Shown here: piece after piece, positions 45,031 through 56,704 of the stretch | Layout: the number at the start of each line of letters is the position of its first letter | How positions within the stretch are numbered: the stretch's first letter is position 1 | Source: Aporrectodea caliginosa | Taxonomy: Eukaryota > Annelida > Clitellata > Crassiclitellata > Lumbricidae | Direction of reading: 5' to 3' | DNA: 64,000 bases | NCBI GenBank assembly: GCA_020284085.1 | Contig: JACEVL010000145.1 | Coordinates: 987,983-1,051,982, forward strand | Notes under the pieces: model-generated | What the model saw: the letters and a program-made list of their open reading frames with translations, nothing else | What the model was told of the DNA's origin: nothing | Databases searched by the model: none | Program-made: the position numbers and the translations under genes

Positions 45031-45033
45031 AGT

Positions 45034-45717
45034 TTGACGCATTTTCTTTCAACCGTTCTGTTAAAGTCTTCTAGAGCCGTCACCAGAACGCCCAAGCATC
45101 ATCACATCACTCCAATCCTCAAATCACTCCATTGGTTAAAAATCCCAGAGCGAATTCACTTCAAAGTCCTATCACTAACCTACAACTCCCTACAACACTC
45201 CCAGCCCAGATATCTCCGCGAACTCTTCACCATCCAGCCAACCCGTTCTACCCGATCATCCTCCGTTCTCACTCTTTCTAGACCCCCGGTCACTACTCAT
45301 CTCAAGATCTCCAACCGAGCAATATCCAACACTGCGCCGCGTCTCTGGAACGATCTACCTCCTGAATTCCGCACTTTTTCGGTTCCTCCACCATCATCGC
45401 CAATCATCCACCATCATCTGCCTCAGGCTCCTCTATCCATCACCCCCAAGGCTTTCCACTCGAAACTAAAGTCTCTGCTTTTCAAGAACTCTTATCCTGA
45501 CTCATCTGATCCTGTACCTTCCAATCCTCGACCTAAACGACACCCGCCTTAACATCTGCTGTGCCCTCTCTGATCCCCTGGAAACCGGACTCGGACCTCC
45601 CTCGGACTACTCTTTTGGACAACCCCTCTGATTAGACGCAGCGCTCGTGAATAAGCTGGTGCCCTGCGCTTGGCTTTCGAGTGGCGCTTTAGAAGTTTGG
45701 AGATTACGATTACGATT
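45034..45717 (+). pseudogene. LINE-F ORF2 C-terminal part with (ATTACG)n tail
   Basis: Plus frame (to a stop at 45550) HHITPILKSLHWLKIPERIH, FKVLSLTYNSLQ, PRYLRELFTIQPTRSTRSSS, ISNTAPRLWNDLP: the CR1/L2-type ORF2 end. 3' UTR with the stem AGCGCTCG...CGAGTGGCGCT (45642-45692), then GGAGATTACGATTACGATT. Tail-only copies at 20160-20245 and 21003-21105. Confidence 0.8.
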
Positions 45718-45828
45718 CTATGCCGATTGGTCAGTATTAATAGTAAAAAAATTAATAGCTAAATTTCTCCCTCTTAGCTCAGTAGAACACTCTAAAAGTG
45801 TAGAAGATAGTTAACTTCAACTCGGAAA

Positions 45829-46095
45829 ATGCCTAAAACAGAAAAGCGGAAAAGGACATTGAATGAGTCCACCAACTCTTCCTAACGCTCTTTTGATTCA
45901 GCAAAAAATATGACGCCGTCTGCCTCATATTTGAATCCAACGGTCTTTGAGGAGTCTCCAGCGGTTGGTGAATGGTCTGACTTGATCGCAAATGATAGCT
46001 ACATATCTTTCTCAGACCCAAACAAATCATCTAAATGGATAAACCATGATAGGATGGACCCTGAATATCATGTTGTTAGCCGCCCGGTTTGTTGA
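45829..46095 (+). pseudogene. decayed ORF of unrecognised family (copy 3)
   Basis: ATG at 45829: MPKTEKRKRTLNESTNSS then stop. The next frame (45910-46095) runs TPSASYLNPTVFEESPAVGE, WSDLIANDSYISFSDPNKSS and DPEYHVV. Best preserved upstream half of the family. A LINE tail (46095) truncates it. Confidence 0.5.
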
Positions 46096-46336
46096 CAATT
46101 GTTGTGTACATTCATATATACTTTTCACGCCGTAGAGCACTGGAGAATACAATCTTTGCGCCGTCTTCTCCGTTTTAGCTCTCAGCGCCAATATTCTGGC
46201 GTCGACGTACAGGTGGCTGTCTTTGTGTTAGTTTGAACGTTTTTAGTTCTTTGGTTCGTTTCCTACTTGTTATTCTTAGGCATGTGCGCTTGTCTGCAGA
46301 TGCAAATAAAGGCTCCGTACTTACTTACTTACTTTA
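46095..46336 (+). mobile_element. LINE family gamma 3' end, (TTAC)n tail
   Basis: Duplicate of 26106-26368 with shared right flank. Confidence 0.7.
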
Positions 46337-46337
46337 T

Positions 46338-47040
46338 AGTTAGCTTATTTTCGTTAAGCGATTCACTCTTCCACGGCAGAGGACGCTTCTGAATGCAACC
46401 TTTGCGTCTTTCTGATGTCTGCTGTAAGTTTCGCGGATTTTTAATTGTCGTTTGTTTACAATGAATGCTCAATTCTTACACTTTGGGTTTAGAGGCTTCC
46501 GATACGACCACCAAACACATGTATCTTGGATACAGAACTCGCTTAATTACTGGCGATTGAAGTAGTTATAACTACATCATTAGTAATTGCAAGAAACGTC
46601 AAAAGACGAGGAAAGCCTGTTATCTATTATCTACAGTTGACATCGAAGAAGGAAACGTTTGCATAGAAGAGGCTGAGTAGGACCCCGAGACAGAATCTTA
46701 TAGTGTTGCCTGTCTTAAGGAAGTGGCCAATCCTAAAGCTTCTGTTGTTAGAAAGGTCACTAAACTCTGGATCCATCCAACAAATCGGTTGTTTTGATTT
46801 CCATAAAAATTGATAAGCCGACAGTCTAAGAAGGGCCTGATAAACCGAAATATAAATAGCGCTGTTGGAAACATTTTAAAGGTGTCTTATATTAGCCAAT
46901 GTCATGGCTGCCAAGGCCGTTTACGTTGGCCTCACCTTGCTTCGTGCGGCCAACTTGAGAATGAGCCACTGACAGCTTTGTAACCAGCGCATTCACAGGC
47001 TTTAGTAAGATAAAGAAAGCAGTCTGCTTAGTCTGTCAAA
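46338..47040. other. tile mosaic, no gene
   Basis: 46338-46690 parallels 26370-26700; 46700-46800 parallels 27430-27540; 46920-47030 (GCGGCCAACTTGAGAATGAG) parallels 59910-60000. A TATAAA at 46851 has GGTGTCTTA 30 bp on, one base longer than the rule. Confidence 0.5.
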
Positions 47041-47056
47041 TGGAGTGTATATCAGT

Positions 47057-47418
<362 letters not shown>

Positions 47419-47555
47419 GTACCCTTTATTTCTATAACCATCAGAAGAGAAAACGAACAAAATGAAACTATAAGGTTTTCGCTATTAACTGAAAACTTTC
47501 CTCGCCCAGTCTGTTAATAGTTCTTGAGTTCTTGATGTTTCATAATTATGGTTTC

Positions 47556-47592
47556 GGTTAAATGCCCTCCTTTGTAAGGAGGGCATTTAACC
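47556..47592. other. perfect 17-bp hairpin with TGT loop
   Basis: GGTTAAATGCCCTCCTT and its exact reverse complement are separated by TGT. Isolated; no element boundaries recognised. Confidence 0.85.
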
Positions 47593-48180
47593 AAATAGCA
47601 TCAGCTTTGTAGTTACTAACAGGTATGATGAAGTTCGATGGATCGAGAGTTTAACGACATCTTATGACAACAAAGGCCATTAACGTATTCGATTGAAATA
47701 ATTCTGAACAGTTCATACCGTTCCTATGGCATAATACAATTATTATTATAATGTATTTGAACTGGGCTATCCACATGCAATTTTTATACATAATAATTCA
47801 TATTTAATCCCGTTTTAATATGCAAACATGTGGACATTTTAACATGTGACAATAGTTGCTACAATTTTATAATACACAAAATTTTATTAGTCTTAATGTG
47901 GTGAAGTCAACGTTTTCATCATAGCACAGCAATGTTATGCACCGCCCGTCCCGTGTTTATATAGCGTCGTTTAAGAACAGTTTGAAGGTGTCTAACGAAA
48001 GCGTTCTAACCAGTTGGCTGGCTGGCTGGATCCGGAGTTTTACGACATCTTGTGGTAACAAAAACCGTTGATGTAATCGACAGAAATAATTGTTACAGTT
48101 CTCGTATATCACTATTATTCTACAGTTATAGGCTACACAAATGTTGCAAAGATACGCAATTAAGTATAGTTTATGCATAT
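47593..48180. other. tile-B rich stretch
   Basis: Long tile B copies at 47640-47735 (GGATCGAGAGTTTAACG) and 48027-48110 (GGATCCGGAGTTTTACG); otherwise AT-rich DNA without features. Confidence 0.5.
47958..47991 (+). promoter_or_regulatory. TATA-29-GGTGT unit
   Basis: Hexamer TATATA, core CAGTTTGAAGGTGTCTAAC; a tile-B copy begins 40 bp downstream. Confidence 0.55.
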
Positions 48181-48213
48181 ATAAAGCATGGTTAAGAAGC
48201 GGTTTTAAGGTGT
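48180..48213 (+). promoter_or_regulatory. TATA-29-GGTGT unit
   Basis: Hexamer TATAAA, spacer ending GAAGCG, core GTTTTAAGGTGTCAAAG; a LINE tail insertion follows at once. Confidence 0.55.
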
Positions 48214-48217
48214 CAAA

Positions 48218-48290
48218 GTTGTAATTGTAATTGTAATTGTAATCAAGCGTATTGAAATTGCGCCACTCAGAAACAGAGGCGCTCCCTTTG
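48218..48290 (-). mobile_element. LINE/SINE 3' hairpin with (ATTACA)n tail, minus
   Basis: (TAATTG)n at 48218-48243, then GCGCCACTCAG...AGAGGCGCTCCC, the shared hairpin with minor mismatches. Confidence 0.65.
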
Positions 48291-49068
48291 GCAGTTCATT
48301 AACCAGCATTGACCTACATCTTACAGCATCAAATTTCTAAGTTTTGATTTGAACGTCGGGTAGATAGTGGAAACGAGAAACCGCGTGAAAGATTGCATCG
48401 TTAATCTGTTTAAAATATAGCCTACACAATGTTCGTAAACTTAAATGGTTAGATATTTATTGTTTAACAACGCTGTTTCATAATAAAGAAGACTAGCATT
48501 GCCCTCCTCTTTTATCTTCTATTGAGTTTGACACTGCTAAAGTGCGAGTAGTGGCGGAGTTGGAGATGGGATCAAACAGCGCCACGATAACTTTGGGCCA
48601 TTATAGTGAACGTTTTAAGTTCGACGATTGTATTGATTCTGAGGCTTAACGACATCTTTTGGTAACAAAAGTGCTCGACAGCAATTATTTATAACCATTC
48701 GTGTGGTATGATGCAGCTCGAACCTTTGTCAAAGGATGAGGGCAACGTCAACTGCCCTGGGAACCATAGAATGTCGTTAGCCATCAACTACAGATACTGC
48801 CATGTGCGATATATTGAACAAGCGGAAAATGTCGAAAGACGGTCAAGTCTAAAAATCGCTTTTTTCAGGCACTATTTACTTCTATTAATATTTTTTCAGT
48901 AGCTTTAGACCGACTATGTAATAATCGTCAACAGTATTTTAGATCTGAAAATAGTATCTAGTCTTAGAGAAGGTCGTGTTTGTTGATGTTTCTCGATTTT
49001 GACGATGTTTTCTGCCGATGCGTAGGCCTACCGGATAATTCAGCTATCATCGAGCGTCAATTAATTAA

Positions 49069-49102
49069 ACACCTCTTTTTTGGTTAATGTTCGCCCTATA
49101 AG
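49069..49102 (-). promoter_or_regulatory. TATA-29-GGTGT unit
   Basis: Hexamer CTTATA (49097-49102, minus), core CAAAAAAGAGGTGTTTAA. Confidence 0.5.
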
Positions 49103-49340
49103 TAAGCGAGTCGTTCGTTGTGTTAGTAGTCGAGTCGTCCTCTATAATATAATAACCATCTAGCATTGAGTATAAAACCTTAATATTTTTAGTTTAGACT
49201 TGGGTGTATTTCTTTCAACCGTTCTGTTAAACGTGGTCGACGCTGATTGTATACAAAATCTAGATATTATTGTCTACCTCATTACTCAATTGAACACTGT
49301 AATTGTGATGCAAGTAGAAGCAGAAGAGTGAACGCGGAAA

Positions 49341-49700
49341 AATGCCATCAGAACGCTTAATTTATTTGAAGCAAGTTAGACACCGTCTGCCTTATATTTG
49401 ACTCCTCCGGTCGTTGAGTAGTGATTAACGGTTGATGAATGGTCTGGCTTGACAGCAGAAAATAGCCAACTATCTTACTCAGACTCTAACAATCCATGCA
49501 AGGATTGGACGGACCCTGAATATGAGGCTCTCATCAAACATCAACAGATTAACACGAATGAAGAAACGATCTTAGACAAAACGAAATCAATCGAAGCGAA
49601 ACCAAAACAAAGAAAACAGAACAAATCTACATCGCTTGAATGAACTCAACTGCTTTCAGAAACAAATTAGGGAAAGACAAAGAGGAGCTATGCTAGAATA
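49341..49700 (+). pseudogene. decayed ORF of unrecognised family (copy 4)
   Basis: ATGCCATCAGAACGC near 49342 starts a frame that soon stops; the main open frame (49449-49643) reads QLSYSDSNNPCKDWTDPEYE, ALIKHQQINTNEETILDKTK and SIEAKPKQRKQNKS. Longest C-terminal half of the family; strongly basic. RNKLGKDKEE-like sequence follows out of frame. Confidence 0.5.
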
Positions 49701-49828
49701 TATCAAGAAACCAATATCTAGAGATATTATGGTTACTTATGAAAATAGTTGTATATCCGTTTCATACTTTAGTAAACCTTATATAGTTAACTGAATGTGT
49801 TTGTTATGTAAACAAGGTGTGTAAAGTT

Positions 49829-50135
49829 TCCGATAGCGCATTGGATAACATCTGGCACAGAGACCGAGAGGTACCGAGTTCGAACCCCCGTTGAGCGGAT
49901 ATGCTTTGTAGGCCTCTATTAGCGCCGTTGTATTGCAGGCTGTTAGTAGTTAAGATTTGTGTGTCCACAGTTTAACGGCAGCTTATGACAACATTGGCCG
50001 TTGCCGCCGACAAAGATTAGTTTTGGCATATTACAGCTCAATTAGTTAAGATTTAAATTGCATAAGATTTAAATTGCATAACATGTAAATGTACAGCGCA
50101 GTGCGTTTGTCAGGCGCTTAATAAAGAAAAGTTAT
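49829..50135 (+). mobile_element. tRNA-derived SINE (S1) split by the 84-bp element
   Basis: Head CCGATAGCGCATTGG, B-box GAGTTCGAACCCC, body to GTAGTTAAGATTT, insertion, then body to AATAAAGAAAAGTTATT. Apart from the insertion it is one of the best copies. Confidence 0.85.
49959..50042 (+). mobile_element. 84-bp tile-B short element with 12-bp TSD
   Basis: Identical TAGTTAAGATTT at 49947-49958 and 50043-50054. Begins GTGTGTCCACAGTTTAACGG, ends TATTACAGCTCAAT. Other S1 copies (for example 32800-32780 and 6930-6905, minus) lack it, giving clear empty sites. Same length as the insert at 12987-13070. Confidence 0.85.
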
Positions 50136-50215
50136 TCTGCTGATGATCTCTATGAAAGGTCTACTTATATTGAAGTGTCATACAACGACGCACAGAATGA
50201 GCGGAAATTTGCTTT

Positions 50216-50249
50216 TATATAGTGTCGGAAAGAAGCGTGTTAAAGGTGT
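50216..50249 (+). promoter_or_regulatory. TATA-29-GGTGT unit
   Basis: Hexamer TATATA, spacer GTGTCGGAAAGAAGCG, core TGTTAAAGGTGTGTAAAC. Confidence 0.55.
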
Positions 50250-50845
50250 GTAAACGGAGACTTAGGTTAGAGTGCTTTTCGACGCAATTTGCGTACGTTA
50301 TTTTCATTTAACATCAGTTCATAACGGTGGTTAGTTGCTGTTTAACGACACTGTGCCACAGGAAGGATGATTAGCGCTTACGTAGTCCTCTTTACACTTT
50401 CTCGATGGGCCCGATGTCAGAGCACGAGCTCGTCAAAGAGACTGACTCCCGATGGATGAAAGATAAGAGGGAAGGAGTATAATATTATTCAACTGTTTAA
50501 TTCTAGAACTGTCATTGAAGAGAAATCATTACGTAGAATGCGTGGCATGACAGTTACAAGTGTGTGGAGGGAAGTCATACAAACGTAGACTTGTATGACT
50601 TGGAGCGACAGCCATGTGATGGAGGACAGACGCTTGGGTCAATGGATAATAATAACCTTCGTTTATTGATTCAAACTGATATGAACGCAGTTTGATCACA
50701 AGCCACAGGATGAACGGATGACCATAAGTTATTACATGATCGAATTTAACTGTATGGGAGTCATGAAAGGCGCCCATCTGTCGTACTGCTCATCTTACCA
50801 ACGCCATCTGGCGAATGAAAGGCTGAATGAAGCTTTGGTAGTAAT

Positions 50846-51061
50846 TATATTAATAATCTTTTCTTTATTGAAGCGCCTGACAAACGCACTGCGCTGTACA
50901 TTTACATGTTATGCAATTTAAATCTTAACTACTAACAGAACAGACAGCCTGCAATACACAGCGCTAATAGCAGCCTACAAAGCATATCCGCCCTACAGGG
51001 CTCGAACTCAGTACCTCTCGCTCTCTACGCCAGATGTTATCCAATGCGCTATTGGGCCCCC
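50846..51061 (-). mobile_element. tRNA-derived SINE (S1), minus
   Basis: Head at 51061 (GGGGCCCAATAGCGCATTGG), decayed B-box GAGTTCGAGCCC, 3' end AATAAAGAAAAG with a short TTA tail. Confidence 0.85.
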
Positions 51062-51379
51062 GATAGTGTAACGGGATTCGATACCGCGTCCATGCTCATC
51101 TTCTGCACCTCGTTACGGAGTGTTAACCATTCACCTAAACCCCCTCCCCATAGACATCTAAGGCAGGACTTTTCATAGGTAACTTTGCTTCAGGATCTAA
51201 ACTTCAATCGAACTATTTATTGCAATAAAGACAGTTAATTTTGTCGCCATCTTCGACTTTTCTATCAACATTACCTCTAATTAAAAGTGATCGCTAAAGT
51301 TCACACGCTAGCGTTTCGCATTGTCATTGTCAGCCACAAAATTGTTTACTACGGAAATGCGAATTAGGGGAGGAGGGAA

Positions 51380-51560
51380 AGTAAGAGGAAGAGAGAGGTG
51401 GTGGTGGAGGAGGTGGAGAATGCGAAAGTGCGATTGAAGGAGCTGTTGCTTCTCTGCCGATCGACCAATTGCGTGGTGGAACTGTCTTCCCGACCACGTG
51501 AAGAATGTGCCATCTCTGGAGACATTCAAATCACAGCTCAACAGTCTTTTTAAAATTTCA
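51380..51560 (+). pseudogene. LINE ORF2 C-terminal remnant
   Basis: Plus frame WWNCLPDHVKNVPSLETFKS then QLNSLFKIS stop (about 51465-51560) matches the WN.LP..V...S...FK..L ending of CR1-like and related ORF2 proteins. No tail retained. Confidence 0.65.
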
Positions 51561-51734
51561 TAAATAATGGCTTTCGCTTTCTTTTTAACTCATGTAGAAT
51601 GCGCTTTAATTATGCGAATTATAATTATTTTCATTATATTCGCTATTTCTTTTTCTTCTTAAAGGCTCGTTTAAGTCGACTTTCAGGGACTTACGGTATT
51701 AGGATACAATTTATCGTTTTAGATAAAGCACAAA

Positions 51735-51768
51735 ATATTTAGTTGAATAGGAACCTTTAAAAAGGTGT
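51735..51768 (+). promoter_or_regulatory. TATA-29-GGTGT unit
   Basis: Hexamer ATATTT, core CTTTAAAAAGGTGTCCACG; weak TATA. Confidence 0.4.
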
Positions 51769-51929
51769 CCACGAGAACTGAGCCAATAACGTCATTCAGT
51801 GTATAAGAACATAACAGCTCCTTTGCATCGTGCCGAAAGCCTTTAACCTTAATCTTATACGCCGTTTTAGCACTTTTTACGACACTGTTTGACAATAAGA
51901 TTATTATGCAATTTGTCGGTTACTTTGGA

Positions 51930-52200
51930 AACTCGTGTATTCATGAAGCTGAGCACCCATGCTTCAAAGGCTTTCAAAGTTCTGAGCAAATTGTGAAACA
52001 GCGTGTTAATACGCACAATTTTGCTTATAGCCTGGTAATTATTGTAACTAATCAGTAATATAAAATTAACTAAAAATAAAAATCCTATAACTATAACTAT
52101 AACTATAAAATAATACTAACTATAACTATAACTAAAATAAGAAACCATTAACTATAACTGTAACTATAACTAAAATAAAATCTGTAAGGAGAATCACACT
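51930..52200. mobile_element. right-end fragment of the CAGTGTGATTC hAT family
   Basis: Shares ATTCATGAAGCTGAGC, CAAATTGTG, (TAACTA) repeats and the terminal GAATCACACT with 55210-55469. Confidence 0.65.
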
Positions 52201-52260
52201 ACGCTCGAAGTTAACGGCCTTGGCAGCCGGACTTTTATTCAAAAGGTTTCGTTGAGTGTC

Positions 52261-52324
52261 TGTTGTTGTTGTTGTTATTGTTGTTGTTGTTGTTGTTGTT
52301 GTTATTGTTGTTGTTGTTGTTGTT

Positions 52325-52371
<47 letters not shown>
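52261..52371. repeat. (GTT)n microsatellite
   Basis: About 37 GTT units with three GTTATT interruptions, inside the tile shared with 63590-64000 and 31780-32215. Confidence 0.95.
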
Positions 52372-52906
52372 ATCTGTCGCTACTGGAGCATGTATGATTG
52401 TTGTTAACGCTGTTCCGAAATATTTCTGGATATTCTTCAGTTTTCTGTGTATCTCATATTTGTTCTTTTTTTGATATCTCTTGAGTTCTCTATTTGTATT
52501 TTAATTATCAGTTTACTTTTTATGTATCTGTAGTCTTCAGAATGACAGTGCTGATCCACGCCTGCGCCACGTACGAACTCTTCCTTTGTACCCCATGCAG
52601 CTCCCGTTGTTAGGCGCAGGAAGTCTCCCGCCAACATTCGGCGTTCGCATATGCGATACGTCACTTCCTTGACCGCCTTCGACCTGGATGCGATTGATTG
52701 GTTAGTTGCTGTTTAACGACACTGTGTCATAACAGAGACGATTAGCGTCGCCCTCCGTCTTTCTCTAGGCTTGGGTCTGGCACTGGTAGAGTCTTGATTT
52801 TTTTAATCAATCGGCGTTTATTGAACGAAAATTACTTATTATAATTTTTATAGTGTTTGCAAGACCAACTCAATAATTATTAAATCAAAATTGGTTATAA
52901 TAATTA

Positions 52907-52940
52907 TATATACATCATTGAAGAAGCGATTTGAAGGTGT
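52907..52940 (+). promoter_or_regulatory. TATA-29-GGTGT unit
   Basis: Hexamer TATATA, spacer ending GAAGCG, core ATTTGAAGGTGTCTAAG. Confidence 0.55.
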
Positions 52941-53119
52941 CTAAGCGCAGCCGTAGCTTTGCGTGCATTGCGATAGTTTGATCACATTTTCCCTGCGATA
53001 TTGCAATGGGCTGGTTAGATACTGTTTAACGACGTTGAGTTGCATCAAAGATCAATAAGGTCGTCCTCCTCATTTATTCATTCTTGGGTCTGGCACTACC
53101 AGATTGCAGCGAATGGCAG

Positions 53120-53445
53120 GGGTGGTGTTAGAAGCGAAGCAGTGTAGGTAGGCAAGAACGTCATCAGCGTACAGGTGACAGCACAGCTGTGGTGGTTAGG
53201 AGGGAACCAATCTCAGAAGTGCAAATGATGTAAGGAGGTGGACCCAGCACAGAGCCCTGGCAAGGCTGTAAGAGACCGGGACCCAGGTGGACCTGGAGGA
53301 CCCATGGACCACACACTGAGAGCGCTCACTAATGAATGAACCCAGCCAACTAAGAAAGTTACCGGAGAGTCCAAATGAAATTTTTAGCCGCTTACGTAAA
53401 ATGTCATGGTCGACAGTATCGAAGGCGGAGTAACGTCGAAAACAC
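53120..53445 (-). pseudogene. LINE reverse transcriptase palm fragment
   Basis: Minus strand reads SAFDTVDHDILRKRLKISFG (motif A, catalytic Asp), LSGNFLSWLGSFISERSQCV, a disrupted PQGSVLGP region, and HLYADDVLAYL (motif C YADD, near 53150-53175). Two or more frame changes break it. L2/CR1-type; 5' and 3' truncated. Confidence 0.75.
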
Positions 53446-53712
53446 TAGTAGAGTTAGTTACGAACTATTTATAGCCACATAATTAATGTGGGAAAGCATA
53501 CGGGGTAAGAGGGTCTAAGCGAAAAGGGGAATGGCACTCGGGAAGCAACCTATTTTCCTCTAAATAAACAGTGAGCTGATAAGCTGAAATATTTTCACAA
53601 ATTTTCGACAGAAATGAAACATTAGCAATCTTCTTTATCTATGTTTTGGACTAGCACTGTAGAGCACGAGATACTGCAGAACTTATGAATAAAATTACGA
53701 TGATTAAAAATT

Positions 53713-53746
53713 TATTATGGCCTCGGAAACAAATTATTTAAGGTGT
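53713..53746 (+). promoter_or_regulatory. TATA-29-GGTGT unit, first of a tandem pair
   Basis: Hexamer TATTAT, core TATTTAAGGTGTCTAAAG. Confidence 0.4.
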
Positions 53747-53758
53747 CTAAAGAGATTC

Positions 53759-53792
53759 TACTATGGCCTCGGAAACAAATTATTTAAGGTGT
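53759..53792 (+). promoter_or_regulatory. TATA-29-GGTGT unit, second of a tandem pair
   Basis: A 46-bp tandem duplication (53714-53759 and 53760-53805, nearly identical) repeats the unit; hexamer now TACTAT. Confidence 0.4.
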
Positions 53793-54187
53793 CTAAGGAG
53801 ATTCTCATATTGACCGAGGATTTGAGTATTTACTCACATGTTACGTAAAGGTTTCTATTTTATTTTTATCATTGAGTGTCATGGCCGTTAAAGTCGATCG
53901 CGCGTTACACAAAACAAACGCTAACGGTGTTTGTAAGAAAATTGCGCGTGTATAGGGTTTTGATAAATCAATGGAAAGGTTTACAAAGAAAGCCGTTGGT
54001 TTAAGTCATAGACGGTGGACCCCTTAAATTACCAGCCTTGGGACTTGGAACTTGGGTCCATTATAAATTTACTCTTTTTTCATAAAACATGAACGAAGAA
54101 TCCGATTTAGATTAACTTTTTGGTATGTTTGTCTCGAAGAGCTACTTCTGGGAAAAGTGCTGACATTAAATTATAGGGCGTTCAAGG

Positions 54188-55469
54188 CAGTGTGATTCTC
54201 GTTAACGATAACGATAACGAAAATGTTCGCTAACGAAAATAAAATGATTTCGTTAACGATAACTATAACTGTAAATTAAAAATTTCATTACTATAGCTAT
54301 AACTATAACGAAACTAACACAAACGAAAATTAATCGTTTTTTCCTTGGGCGTATAAAAACAAAAATATTCAGTGCAATATCGACAAACATGAGAATGTGA
54401 AAATGCGCTACAACTAATAGCTCATGTTCGCCCCGGATTTTGGATATGTCAATTAACCCAACAGTAGTGGCGGCGCATTATTATCACATTATTTTAGTAA
54501 TTTTGTAAACGTTTCTATAGCGATTGTAACCCAAGTTGACTAGCGCAAAATCGCAAAATCAGTAGTCATAATCTTTTCGTTAAAATATCTCTAAATATCT
54601 TGAGCGGCCGCAAGCGGAGTAATGTGGTCTGGAGTCATATCCAGTACGAATCAGTCACAAATAAAAGTGTGTGTATCATCAGCTTTCAGCGGTGTTGGAG
54701 GAGAAGTTATGTAACCGACTTGTAGGCGGTGAAAACACGACTAATCTATTCAACCATCCACCTACATACAAAGCAGTCTATAGATAGTGATAGAAAAGGG
54801 TGCATAGAAGAAAACTCGGCGAAGATATTAGGGTGCAGTAAAAGTAGAAGACTCGATTGTACCAATGGCTGTGTTTTTCAATGTGTTTGGTGAATTTTGC
54901 GGGCTTTACAACGTCTCTCTTTGTTTCTATTTTCATTATATAGAAATATTTCCATGTGTCCTGTGTTTAATTAAAGTATTTCAAATAGCTGTACTGCCGA
55001 TGCAGTATTTCATATTATAAGACTGAGGAATAATACATTTAAGAGCTTGAGTGTTGTTACAGCTATAGGCCTATAATCATCGCAAGTGTAATTTATTCTT
55101 TATTTCTCAAAGTGAAAGCAATATTTGAAAACCGGGTAGCAAATCACTCTGGAATCGCTACCCTCATAATCAGAACTGATGAGATTTGTAGCATCAAGGT
55201 TAAGTAATAACCTATTCATGAAGCTGAGCTGAGTGCACCCATTCTCAAAGCCTTCCGAAGCTTTAACCAAATTGTGCAACTCGTAAGCAATTTCGTTTGC
55301 CTTATTGTAACTAAGTAGTAACTAGAATAAAAATCCAGTTACTATAACCATAACTATATCTAAAAAGTAATACTAACTATAACTGTAATTATAACTAAAA
55401 TCAAAACCATTAACTATAACTGTTAGGCCCTACTGTGACTAAAATAAATTCTGTAAGAAGAATCACACT
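54188..55469. mobile_element. hAT-like element (CAGTGTGATTC termini)
   Basis: Termini CAGTGTGATTCTC and (inverted) CAGTGTGATTCTT. Both subterminal regions are arrays of GTTAACGATAACG or AACTATAACT. No transposase frame. The flanks (GTTCAAGG, CTTTCGAA) do not form a clean duplication. Related right end at 51930-52200. Confidence 0.7.
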
Positions 55470-55474
55470 GCTTT

Positions 55475-56100
55475 CGAACCGAGAAACTTTGAATTTATAA
55501 GTATTTAAGCAGTTTGGTCTTTAATACAAAATTTGCAAACGCACAATGGGACAATAGTTATATAATGATAATGATTAAACATCGAAGTAATAAATTTAAT
55601 AATAATAATGTGTAAAAAAATAAATACTAGTGAAACATGACTAGTTAATATACAGCATCCTAGCGATAAATCCTATCCTAGAAAGGAGTCAGGGTGCGGA
55701 ACAGTACTAATTATCAGACTTTTAAATGTTTTTACATTTAAAGTAAATTTATTTACTTTTCCAGAGAGATTAGTAAAGTTTGGATGCAGCAGTTTAACGA
55801 TATCTTAAACGTCAAAGATTGCTGACGGCGATAGACATTCTTTGCAATTTTCGCTGTAGCTTATACTTACACGGTAAGTAAATGCATTAATATCACAATT
55901 ATAATATTATATGGCGTCGGAAATAAACTAAAGTGTCTGATCAGAGCCAAATATTAGCAGTATATATTCCGAATGTTTAGGGACATCTTACGTAACGTTT
56001 TCCAGTTTTGTTTTTCTAATAACATTCACTTTTCAGTTTATTGCATCGTGTTATGGCTAATTAAAGAAAGAAACAATATTTCGTACACGAAAATTACGTT
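55475..56100. other. AT-rich stretch with tile remnants
   Basis: Tile B near 55790-55850 (GCAGCAGTTTAACGATATC). A shortened unit at about 55918 (TATATGG with AGTGTCTG 24 bp on) breaks the 29-bp rule. Confidence 0.45.
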
Positions 56101-56134
56101 TATATTGTGTTAGAAATGCACGATTTAAAGGTGT
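56101..56134 (+). promoter_or_regulatory. TATA-29-GGTGT unit
   Basis: Hexamer TATATT, core CGATTTAAAGGTGTTTTAC, then GAGACATCTTACGTAGG 40 bp downstream. Confidence 0.55.
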
Positions 56135-56589
56135 TTTACGCACGGCCGTGAATTTGAGTTCTTTGAGACATCTTACGTAGGTCTTTCATGTTCGGATCGT
56201 TAAATGATTAGTAAGTTACCGTGTCGAAAGATAAAGAATGCGTCTTCCTCCTCTTTTACCTTCTCATGGATTTGACACTACCAAAGTACGGGCAGTGTCT
56301 GAGTTGAATATGTTAGCAAACAGTGTAGCGACATCTATTGACATCAAAGTCTGTTGACGTGGATGTATCTAATTTTTTCTAACAATTTTCGCGGTTTTTT
56401 TGTATGGCACAATGCAGCCCTAATATACCTTTGGAAGTTCGATCGTTGGAATAATTCTACAGCTTGATAACATCTTTTAAATCTATTCATCACATCTGTT
56501 CACAAGGGCTTTTCCCGACTGTTGTTAGCTGTTTTGTAAGGCGTCCTTGCAACTGCCTGGCCATGTTACGACGCCATATAAATTGTCGT

Positions 56590-56636
56590 TATTATTATTA
56601 TTATTATTATTATCATTTTTTTTTATTATTATAAGA
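56590..56636. repeat. (ATT)n array at the R4-like 3' end
   Basis: ATT repeats, then ATC, a T run and ATTATTATA at the junction with the retrotransposon. Confidence 0.9.
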
Positions 56637-56704
56637 CAAATTTATTTCTTTATAAAACCAACAAACTTATTACAGACTGATCAAAAATGGCTGTTTCAAT
56701 AAGT

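Noticed and set aside
49959..50042. Tile B as an H/ACA small nucleolar RNA
   Set aside because: An ACAGAA word and an ACA near the 3' end exist in some copies, but not consistently and not at a fixed distance from the end; two stable hairpins are not evident by eye.
54180..55478. 8-bp duplication around the CAGTGTGATTC element
   Set aside because: GTTCAAGG and CTTTCGAA do not match well enough; the element call rests on inverted ends only.
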